A stretch of DNA of 64,000 nt. Origin: Pseudoteredinibacter isoporae_A. GTDB lineage: Bacteria; Pseudomonadota; Gammaproteobacteria; Pseudomonadales; Cellvibrionaceae. The stretch covers positions 20,034 through 84,033 of the forward strand of contig NZ_BAABWJ010000014.1 of assembly GCF_040372805.1 (NCBI RefSeq), given 5' to 3'. Positions within the stretch are counted from its first letter, which is position 1; every line of letters begins with the position of its first letter. Positions 1 to 6,468 of this stretch are shown in pieces. Made by a program: the position numbers and the translations under genes. The notes under the pieces are model-generated. The model saw nothing but the letters and a program-made list of their open reading frames with translations, searched no databases and was not told where the DNA came from.

Positions 1-791
1 GCTTGCGTCAAAAAGGCCTGAAGGCCTACGAGTTAAAATTGCAGAATGAAGATATGCATGATTGCCTGGATCGCCAGAAGATTGTTGTGTATTCGAAAAG
101 TCGGCCCGCAGCTCCGGTGGCGAATAAACCTGCGTTGCCGCCGGTTCCTGTGACGGCAAGTCAAAATAAAAAGAGCGCTAAGCCTGCCGAGAGGGTCTCC
201 GGCTTGCAAAGCCTGGCCAATATTAATCTCGGAGATTCATCCATTAGTCAGGCGCTCGCGGCGATGGACAATGCTCAGCTTACCGCGGAAGCGGATAAAC
301 CAAGGCCAAGACGCAATAATGTCGTGCAATTGAACGTCATCGCTCCAGAAAAGAACCTTGATAAGGCCGCCTCTTCTGTTGTGGAGGAAGAGGCGACGGT
401 ATTGCCGGCTTATTATCAGCGTCAACAGAGTCAGCTCGCCCAACGACAGCAAGTCAACCAACCTCCGCAAGTAAAAGAAAACCCCGTATCGGCTCAATCG
501 GCGGGCATCGATGGGCGTTTGGCGAATGATTGGCAGCCGGATGTCGGAGAGATTTTTTACACGGTTCAATTGGCGATTTTCAAAGAGGCTGTGAACGAAG
601 GTCGCTTCGTAAAGCAGCATCAAAATCTTGAGCTTCTGTGCAAGCTTAGAAGTAATGGCCAGATGGCCATTTATTCAGGTAAGTTCCTGGAATACGAACA
701 GGCGAGAAACTATCTACGAAGTTTTGAGCAGGAATTGGATGGTTATGTGGTTAAGTTGCAAGGGGAATTGCTTCCACCTTGCAGTATATAA
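1..791 (+). CDS. SPOR-like domain protein, 5'-truncated by the window edge
   Basis: The frame is open from the first base and ends in TAA at 789-791, so the true start lies upstream. The visible 262 residues are a long, Pro/Ala/Gln-rich, probably disordered linker followed by a C-terminal segment of about 75 residues beginning FYTVQLAIF. That segment has the alternating pattern of SPOR domains (a YxVQ-type strand, a helix, a Yxx-G-x-F strand, then a helix with A-x-x-Y), which bind denuded septal peptidoglycan. The assignment rests on pattern only; classical SPOR glycines are partly missing. It converges on panB with 14 bases between the stops. Any N-terminal signal peptide or membrane anchor cannot be seen. 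Confidence 0.6.
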   Translation, partial: LRQKGLKAYELKLQNEDMHDCLDRQKIVVYSKSRPAAPVANKPALPPVPVTASQNKKSAKPAERVSGLQSLANINLGDSSISQALAAMDNAQLTAEADKPRPRRNNVVQLNVIAPEKNLDKAASSVVEEEATVLPAYYQRQQSQLAQRQQVNQPPQVKENPVSAQSAGIDGRLANDWQPDVGEIFYTVQLAIFKEAVNEGRFVKQHQNLELLCKLRSNGQMAIYSGKFLEYEQARNYLRSFEQELDGYVVKLQGELLPPCSI

Positions 792-805
792 TTCGCAAAA
801 AAACA

Positions 806-1633
806 CTATTTAAAACAATGTTCGTCTGCCGGGAATCGCATGGCTTTTACATCGGCAGCGTATTTGTTGAGCGCACTGGGAATATCACCAGCTTCAATTA
901 AAAAGTTCTTCGAGAATTTCGGCGGTTTTTCTGTCAGCCCTAAAATATCATTGATGACCAGTACCTGTGCGTCGGTGTCTCGGCCAGCGCCGATGCCAAT
1001 AACAGGCATGGAAACGGACTCAGTGATGCGCTTGGCTAAATCACTTGGAACACATTCTAGAACCAACAGGTCTGCACCGGCCTCATCAAGAAGCATAGCG
1101 TCCTTCAAAATGGTGTCGGCTTGATCGTCGCTGCGCCCTTGAACTTTAAAACCACCGAGTTTGTTGACGGATTGAGGCGTCAGTCCCAGATGCGCGCACA
1201 CTGGAATGCCGCGCTCACCGAGCATTTTTACAGTGGGTGCCAACCATTCACCGCCCTCGATTTTTACCATATGTGCACCGGCCTGCATTATACGAGTGGC
1301 ATTTTCCATGGCCAGGTCTGGTGTGGAATAGGTCATAAAGGGCATGTCGCCCATGATCAGTGATTTATCGTTTCCACGCCTGACCGCTTCGACGTGATAA
1401 ATCATTTGTTCCATGGTAACGGGAATGGTGCTGTCATACCCAAGGACGGTCATGCCTAGACTGTCACCGACCAGCAGCACTTCCACACCACAGCGTTGTG
1501 CCATGGCAGACATCGGCGCATCGTACAGCGCGACAGTAATAAATTTTTCGCCTTCGGCTTTCATCTTGCGCAGCGTACTGGTTGTAACGGCCGATGTTAG
1601 TTTGCTGTCGGCTTGGGGGCTGGCATAGGGCAT
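806..1633 (-). CDS. panB: 3-methyl-2-oxobutanoate hydroxymethyltransferase
   Basis: PanB makes ketopantoate from 2-oxoisovalerate and methylene-tetrahydrofolate, the first committed step of pantothenate and CoA synthesis. The 275 residues match the usual length. Family hallmarks are present: ALYDAPMSAMA near the N-terminus, VGDSLGMTVLGYDST, the metal and substrate region AHLGLTPQSVNKLGGFKVQG, and PVIGIGAGRDTDAQVLVIND. It is the last gene of the minus-strand run pcnB-folK-dNK-panB, 21 bases after the kinase stop. In Pseudomonas and many relatives panC follows immediately; here the next gene is a convergent unrelated one, so panC must be elsewhere or absent. Confidence 0.95.
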   Translation of the reverse strand: MPYASPQADSKLTSAVTTSTLRKMKAEGEKFITVALYDAPMSAMAQRCGVEVLLVGDSLGMTVLGYDSTIPVTMEQMIYHVEAVRRGNDKSLIMGDMPFMTYSTPDLAMENATRIMQAGAHMVKIEGGEWLAPTVKMLGERGIPVCAHLGLTPQSVNKLGGFKVQGRSDDQADTILKDAMLLDEAGADLLVLECVPSDLAKRITESVSMPVIGIGAGRDTDAQVLVINDILGLTEKPPKFSKNFLIEAGDIPSALNKYAADVKAMRFPADEHCFK

Positions 1634-1654
1634 GATTGGCTCCTTAGCGAAGTA

Positions 1655-2311
1655 TCAAAGAGTAGGATTAGGATTGTAGTAGTGGCGGCCCGAGCGAATA
1701 TTCTGCATATACTCGAGCAGCTCGAAAAAGTGTTCATCATTATTAACAGGATCAATTTCACTGGCGTTGACCATCAATAATGGTGAAGACTGATAGTGAT
1801 GGAAAAATTGGGTGTAAGCGTCGTTCAGTTGCTGGAGGTACTCCAGGCTAATGCCTTGTTCCTGTTCAAGGCCTCGTTGATTGATGCGTTCAAACAGAAC
1901 CTCAGCGGGAGCCTGCAACACAACGACCAGGTCGGCCGTCGGCGCTTTAAACTTCAGGTGGCTGAACACCTGCTGGTAGATTTTCAATTCATCTTCATCA
2001 AGTACCACATGGGCAAAAAGCTGATCTTTGTCGATAAGAAAATCACAAATGGTGTTGCCCGCGAACAAATCGTTTTGTTGTAGGCCTTCCAGTTGTTGGA
2101 TGCGCTCGAAGAGGAAAAACAGCTGGGTTTGCAGGGCGAGTGATTTGGGATCGGAATAAAACCGGGATAAAAAAGGATTGTTCTGAGTGTTGTCCAAAAG
2201 TGTGCTTGCGCCCAAATGTTGAGCGAGCTTGCTGGCAAAGGCGGTCTTGCCAACACCAATAGGTCCTTCAATCGCGACTAGACGGCGAGATAGGTCGTCC
2301 GCATGACTCAT
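1655..2311 (-). CDS. deoxynucleoside kinase family protein (dGK/dCK type)
   Basis: A 218-residue P-loop kinase of the deoxynucleoside/deoxyguanosine kinase family. Walker A is GPIGVGKT at residues 16-23; CDFLIDKDQLFA follows in the middle, and an arginine-containing lid (ERINQRGLEQEQG) comes later. These enzymes phosphorylate deoxyribonucleosides for salvage, and the exact base preference cannot be read from sequence. Its start overlaps the folK stop (ATGA) and panB follows after 21 bases, so it is cotranscribed with folate and pantothenate genes. A kinase of this type between folK and panB is common in gammaproteobacteria and is often simply labelled deoxynucleoside kinase. Confidence 0.85.
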   Translation of the reverse strand: MSHADDLSRRLVAIEGPIGVGKTAFASKLAQHLGASTLLDNTQNNPFLSRFYSDPKSLALQTQLFFLFERIQQLEGLQQNDLFAGNTICDFLIDKDQLFAHVVLDEDELKIYQQVFSHLKFKAPTADLVVVLQAPAEVLFERINQRGLEQEQGISLEYLQQLNDAYTQFFHHYQSSPLLMVNASEIDPVNNDEHFFELLEYMQNIRSGRHYYNPNPTL

Positions 2312-2802
2312 AAAGTCTCCTCGTTCACACGTTGCAGCCCTTCCCAGCCTAATGCCTTTGCCAAGACTTTTAAAGATCCAATTGCGGGTATCTCGAGCGC
2401 GCCGTCGATTTCCATCAGCGGTTGCACGACAAAATTTCGATTCTGCAATTGGGGGTGAGGGATCGTCAAGCGCGGGCTGTTTATCCGAGCATCACCATAC
2501 AGCAAAATGTCGAGATCGACGGTTCGGGCGCCCCAGCGTTTTTTGCGTGTCCGGCCCAGCTTCAGTTCGATGGATTGCAAGAGGTCGAGTAATCGTTCCG
2601 CCTCAAGGTCGGTTGAGATTTTGCAAACGGCATTTAAGTAGTCGGCCTGCTCTTCATTGTCAAGGGTCAGGGCTTTACTGCGATACCAGCTTGAACATGT
2701 GATGAGTTGGCAGGCTTCATGGGCATCGATCAGTTTCAGGGCTGTTTGCAGATTGCACTGCATATCGCCCTGATTTCCGCCGAGTCCAATATAGACGATC
2801 AT
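2308..2802 (-). CDS. folK: 2-amino-4-hydroxy-6-hydroxymethyldihydropteridine pyrophosphokinase
   Basis: HPPK transfers pyrophosphate from ATP to hydroxymethyl-dihydropterin in folate synthesis. The 164 residues begin MIVYIGLGGNQGD, the classic start of the family, and contain RKKRWGARTVDLDILLYG with the two Mg-binding aspartates (DLD), followed by IPHPQLQNRNFVVQPL. The start codon overlaps the pcnB stop (ATGA) and the stop overlaps the kinase start, so translation is probably coupled across the three genes. Confidence 0.96.
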   Translation of the reverse strand: MIVYIGLGGNQGDMQCNLQTALKLIDAHEACQLITCSSWYRSKALTLDNEEQADYLNAVCKISTDLEAERLLDLLQSIELKLGRTRKKRWGARTVDLDILLYGDARINSPRLTIPHPQLQNRNFVVQPLMEIDGALEIPAIGSLKVLAKALGWEGLQRVNEETL

Positions 2803-4160
2803 GACGCGGGCTTGTCAGAGTTTCCGCTGGGTTTACGGCGCCGTCTTCTCGGGCGTTTGGGTTTGGGGAGCGCTTCCAGCATTTCGTTTTGGCGCTCTTC
2901 CTCGGCATCCTGGAATTCTGTCCACCAACGTCCTAAGCCTTGGCAATCTTCTCCGGCGGCTTCTCTCAAGAGCAGAAAGTCATAAGCCGCTCGGAAGCGC
3001 TTATGCTCCATCAGGCGCAGAGCGCGTTTGCCTGAGCGCATGGGCAAGCGACCTTGCAAATCCCAAATCTCTCGCATGGTAATCAGAAAACGTTTTGGAA
3101 TGGCGGTGTGCTTCTGCTGAGCATCAATGACCTGTTGGGAAGCTTTGTGCATGCGCATGGCTGGAGGGCTTTTTTCATCTTGCTTTTCCAAAGCATCCTG
3201 CAGGGGGCCCCACAGTAGCGCGGCCAGAATAAACGCCGGTGTAACTCGTTGCTCATTGGCCAGGCGTCGATCGGTATTTTGCATGACACGTACGAGCAGA
3301 GCTTCGTCGATATTCTCGCCTTGCTTCAATCGTTTTGCTGTTGCCGGAAACAAAGGCGCCAACAGTTCATAATCACAAAGACGCTTAAAGGTCGCGGTGG
3401 CGTAGCCGCCTAAAAATAATTTCAGGCATTCATCAAATAAGCGTGCAGAGGAAATGTTTTCCAGCAGAGGTGCCAGTTCTTTAATGGGAGCAGCCGTGTT
3501 GGCTTCAATATCAAAATCAAGCTTGGCGGCGAAACGGGCCGCTCGTAGCAGACGAACAGGGTCTTCCTGATAACGAGTTTGCGGATCGCCAATCATTCGA
3601 ATGAGGCGGTTTTCCAAGTCACTCATGCCGTCGGTGTAGTCATGCAGCGTAAAACCGTCCAAAGAATAGTAGAGGGCGTTTACGGTGAAATCACGGCGTA
3701 GGGCATCGGAGCGTAAATCCCCGAAGACGTTGTCTCGCAGCAACATCCCTTCTTTTGATTGGCGGGATTCGGCGCTGTTGGCGGCGCTGTCGTGATTGGC
3801 TCGAAAGGTCGTCACTTCGATAATTTCACGGCCGAAGCGGACGTGAACAATGCGGAAGCGGCGGCCGATAATACGCGCGCTACGGAATAATTTGCGAACC
3901 TGTTCAGGTGTGGCGTTGGTCGCGACGTCAAAGTCTTTGGGATTACCGCCCATCAGAGTATCGCGTACACCGCCCCCGACCAAATAGGCCTCAAAGCCGG
4001 CCTCATTGAGGATCTTCATGACTTTAAGGGCGCTGCGGCTAATCTGCTTACGCGAGATGCTGTGCTGATCGCGAGGAATAACCCGCGCCTTTTCTGGATA
4101 GTCAAAAGAATTGGGAGACTTGAATAGGTTGTTAATAGAGCGGATAACGCGTGTAAACAT
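2799..4160 (-). CDS. pcnB: poly(A) polymerase I
   Basis: Adds poly(A) tails to RNA 3' ends, marking them for decay. The 453-residue protein has the class II nucleotidyltransferase core: LVGGGVRDTLMG followed by KDFDVATNATPEQV with the catalytic aspartates, then RRDFTVNALYYS, the RNA- and nucleotide-binding region YQEDPVRLLRAARFAAKLDF, and a strongly basic tail (PKRPRRRRRK) typical of bacterial PAPs rather than CCA-adding enzymes. It heads the operon pcnB-folK-dNK-panB. Upstream lies the CrcZ-like RNA gene on the same strand, the arrangement known from Pseudomonas (cbrB-crcZ-pcnB). Confidence 0.95.
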   Translation of the reverse strand: MFTRVIRSINNLFKSPNSFDYPEKARVIPRDQHSISRKQISRSALKVMKILNEAGFEAYLVGGGVRDTLMGGNPKDFDVATNATPEQVRKLFRSARIIGRRFRIVHVRFGREIIEVTTFRANHDSAANSAESRQSKEGMLLRDNVFGDLRSDALRRDFTVNALYYSLDGFTLHDYTDGMSDLENRLIRMIGDPQTRYQEDPVRLLRAARFAAKLDFDIEANTAAPIKELAPLLENISSARLFDECLKLFLGGYATATFKRLCDYELLAPLFPATAKRLKQGENIDEALLVRVMQNTDRRLANEQRVTPAFILAALLWGPLQDALEKQDEKSPPAMRMHKASQQVIDAQQKHTAIPKRFLITMREIWDLQGRLPMRSGKRALRLMEHKRFRAAYDFLLLREAAGEDCQGLGRWWTEFQDAEEERQNEMLEALPKPKRPRRRRRKPSGNSDKPAS

Positions 4161-4329
4161 AATGTCAGCAGGGCAGGGCCAGATTCTCGGCTATATTGGG
4201 CAATAAGGAGCTGCTCTCGGGCAAGCGTGATATTGCGTTTTTTAGAATGGGGCGAAGTGTAACACGGTTATCGTGTCAGGCCCATTTTGGGGAACATCGG
4301 TAGCATCAGGGAGATGTCGTGATATCAGG
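4161..4329. other. pcnB upstream region
   Basis: About 170 bases between the end of the CrcZ-like RNA and the pcnB start. No ORF is convincing. It must contain the pcnB promoter unless transcription reads through from the RNA gene; I could not pick a clear -35/-10 pair. Confidence 0.4.
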
Positions 4330-4377
4330 AAAAACAAAAAACGCAGATAGCAAAACGGGAAGTAAAAACTTCCCGTT
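4330..4377 (-). terminator. hairpin terminator of the CrcZ-like RNA
   Basis: A perfect 10-bp stem: AACGGGAAGT pairs with ACTTCCCGTT (4354-4377) around a TTTT loop. On the minus strand it is followed by TTTTGC and, 12 bases on, by a T-rich run at 4330-4341. The U tract is split rather than immediate, so efficiency may be partial and some read-through into pcnB is possible. Confidence 0.65.
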
Positions 4378-4658
4378 CAAGCAAGATGGTAATTAATTAA
4401 CGAATACCTCGTTATTGTTATTAGCGGGGCTAATCCCTGCCCCCATTAGCAACTTGCTTTTCTGGCAAACCCTGTCCAGTGCAGTCAGTCAGTTTTACGC
4501 TTGTTATTGTTATTTTTTGTTGTTGTGCTTATTTTTAGAGGTCAGCAGTATCAATATGGTCACTACTGTAATCTGTTATGCATTAACCATGCATATTAAC
4601 TATCGTTATTATTATTGTTGCTGTTGATTTATTTTTATTATTTGTTGTTGTTATGTGG
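4330..4658 (-). ncRNA. crcZ: CrcZ/CrcY-like Hfq-Crc sequestering small RNA
   Basis: No protein fits this stretch between cbrB and pcnB, exactly where Pseudomonas carries crcZ. Read on the minus strand, it holds four clusters of the AAnAAnAA type that Hfq and Crc bind: at 4628-4653 (begins TAACAACAACAAATAAT), 4606-4620 (CAACAATAATAATAA), 4501-4524 (AACAACAAAAAATAACAA) and 4411-4423 (TAATAACAATAAC). It starts about 12 bases after a sigma-54 promoter and ends with a 10-bp hairpin and T-rich stretch, giving a transcript near 330 nt, close to Pseudomonas CrcZ/CrcY. In Pseudomonas this RNA is induced by CbrAB on poor carbon sources and titrates the Hfq-Crc repressor. The ends are inferred, not measured; the homology claim rests on location, promoter class and motif content. 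Confidence 0.82.
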
Positions 4659-4669
4659 CGACTATAAAA

Positions 4670-4685
4670 GCACTTACCGTGCCAA
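4670..4685 (-). promoter_or_regulatory. sigma-54 (-24/-12) promoter of the CrcZ-like RNA
   Basis: The minus strand reads TTGGCACGGTAAGTGC. The GG at -24 and GC at -12 are separated by exactly 10 bases, and TTGGCACG matches the -24 consensus fully; the -12 element is GTGC instead of TTGC. The start of transcription would be about 4658. RpoN promoters need an NtrC-family activator, and CbrB, which carries GAFTGA, is encoded directly upstream. Confidence 0.85.
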
Positions 4686-4780
4686 AAGTGAAAACTATAA
4701 TTAAAACAATGGCTTATGGAAAAATCTTGCAAAATTCAGATTGTTTGCTACTCAGATTCGTTACCTAAAGCCTCGTCGAT

Positions 4781-4808
4781 TGTTACATCCTGTCGAAAGC
4801 AGGTAACA
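4781..4808. promoter_or_regulatory. candidate CbrB upstream activating site
   Basis: Inverted half-sites TGTTAC (4781-4786) and GTAACA (4803-4808) flank a 16-bp centre about 100-125 bp upstream of the -24 element, the usual distance for an enhancer bound by an NtrC-type activator. A further GTTAC lies at 4760-4764. As I recall, CbrB sites in Pseudomonas use TGTTAC/GTAACA half-sites; the spacing here should be compared with published sites. Confidence 0.6.
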
Positions 4809-4900
4809 CTTTAGTCTAGTTTGGGGAACTTTTTCGTCAATTCTAGGTAGCGCTCAGAGGATCAGCCTGAAAAATAAACGCTTAACGACATTTTATTGGG

Positions 4901-4925
4901 TCGACTGACTGAGAAACTCAGTCGA
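4901..4925 (-). terminator. hairpin downstream of cbrB
   Basis: TCGACTGA at 4901-4908 pairs with TCAGTCGA at 4918-4925, with an alternative GACTGAG/CTCAGTC pairing inside. It lies about 75 bases after the cbrB stop on the minus strand. There is no clear U run, so it may be a weak terminator or an RNA-stabilising stem. Confidence 0.4.
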
Positions 4926-4998
4926 AACGGCCTGCAGGGTGGGCAATTTGCCTCCGAATGATGAGGCTGTCTCCGGTGTTGGGCGCTATGAAGGCGTT

Positions 4999-6399
4999 TT
5001 ACTTCATGGCCTGCTGATTGGCTTTTTTGCGAGGAATGCCCAGGCGCTGGCGTCGCTCCCAAAGACATTTGCGGCTCACGCCGAGCTTCCGGGCGAGTTC
5101 TGTTTCGCTCATGGTGTCTTGATGTTCCAGAACAAAGCGCTGGAAGTAATCCTCGAGAGATAGGTCTTCAGCGGGTTCTTGGGTGGGTGTGCGGGGGTGG
5201 AGAGTAGATTGAATGATTTTCAGGTCGGTAGGGTCATCAATTTCGACCAAATCCAGGTCAATACCGAGAAGGTCATGGGAAATTTCGCTTTCATCTTCGC
5301 AAAGTATCACACTGCGCTGGATGGCATTTTCCATTTCCCTCACATTACCAGGCCAGGTATAGGTTGTGATAGCTTGAATGGCTTCCGGGCTCAGGCGCAG
5401 CAGAGGCTTCTTGAAAGACTCGCAATACCGTTTCAACATGTGTTCTGCCAGGGCGACCACATCCTTCCCTCGCTCTCTCAGTGGCGGCAGGTTCAGTTGA
5501 AGCACATTGATTCGAAAATACAGATCCTGGCGAAATCGTCCTTCATCAGACAGTTTACGTAAATCGCGGTGTGTGGCGGCAACCAGACGCACATCAACCT
5601 TTTGGGAGTGTATTGAACCAATTGGGCGCACTTCGCCTTCCTGCAATACTCGCAGGAGCCGGGCCTGGGCCTCTAAAGGCAGTTCGCCAATTTCGTCCAG
5701 AAACAGGGTTCCGCCATCGGCGGCGGCGATTAATCCTTCACGGTGACTGTCAGCACCGGTAAATGCGCCTTTTTCGTGCCCGAACAATTCGGATTCAATC
5801 AGCGTTTCTGGAATCGCAGCACAGTTCACGCTGATAAGTGGGCTTTGGGCGCGGGGGCTTTCTTGATGGATGGCTTTGGCTGCCAGTTCCTTACCGGTTC
5901 CAGTCTCTCCATGCACCAGCACGGTAGCGTCGGTAGGGGCGACTTTATGAATGCGGTTATAGAGGGCTTTCATTGCCTGGCTGTTGCCAATCATTCCGGC
6001 AATGGCCTGGCTGGATGACTTAGACTTGCTGAGTGCTTTAGCTGCCGCATTGGCACGGCCTATCGCTCGACGCACGGAGGCCAGCATTTCATCGTGATCG
6101 AAGGGTTTAGCGATGTAGTCCACCGCTCCCATTCGCATGGAATCGACCGCGGAGCGCAGGCTGGCGTAGCTGGTCATAATCAGTACGGGAATATCTCCCG
6201 CGAGCTGGATCAGATCGGTGCCTGGGCCGCCCGGTAAGCGCAAATCACTGATGATCAATTCGAAGTTGGTGAGTTTGTATTTGGTTGTGGCTTCTTTGAC
6301 TGAGCTGGCTTCGCTAACGGTGTATTTGTGCCGCTCCAGCAATTTACGCAATGCGGTGCGGATGATGGCCTCATCTTCAACAATCAAAATGTTGCTCAT
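4999..6399 (-). CDS. cbrB: sigma-54-dependent response regulator CbrB
   Basis: A 466-residue NtrC-family regulator. The receiver domain (1-120) has D9, phospho-acceptor D52 (SDLRLPG) and K98 (YIAKPF). The AAA+ domain has Walker A GETGTGK (164-170) and the sigma-54 contact loop GAFTGA (211-216). The C-terminus has a Fis-type helix-turn-helix (ETELARKLGVSRKCLWERRQ). Assignment to CbrB, rather than NtrC or another member, comes from the adjacent CbrA-type kinase, the cbrX ORF and the pcnB/dksA neighbours, all as in Pseudomonas. CbrB controls use of carbon and nitrogen sources, chiefly by activating crcZ. The gap to cbrA is 69 bases. Confidence 0.92.
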   Translation of the reverse strand: MSNILIVEDEAIIRTALRKLLERHKYTVSEASSVKEATTKYKLTNFELIISDLRLPGGPGTDLIQLAGDIPVLIMTSYASLRSAVDSMRMGAVDYIAKPFDHDEMLASVRRAIGRANAAAKALSKSKSSSQAIAGMIGNSQAMKALYNRIHKVAPTDATVLVHGETGTGKELAAKAIHQESPRAQSPLISVNCAAIPETLIESELFGHEKGAFTGADSHREGLIAAADGGTLFLDEIGELPLEAQARLLRVLQEGEVRPIGSIHSQKVDVRLVAATHRDLRKLSDEGRFRQDLYFRINVLQLNLPPLRERGKDVVALAEHMLKRYCESFKKPLLRLSPEAIQAITTYTWPGNVREMENAIQRSVILCEDESEISHDLLGIDLDLVEIDDPTDLKIIQSTLHPRTPTQEPAEDLSLEDYFQRFVLEHQDTMSETELARKLGVSRKCLWERRQRLGIPRKKANQQAMK

Positions 6400-6468
6400 A
6401 GTTAGCTGCCCGGTCGATCAGTGTTACTGTTACTTAATCTGCTAGTGTTACCTTCATGGCGCTCAGAT

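Noticed and set aside
4415..4627. A 70-codon plus-strand ORF
   Set aside because: It is the reverse strand of the A-rich CrcZ-like RNA; its Tyr/Cys-rich composition is an effect of TTG/TTA repeats.
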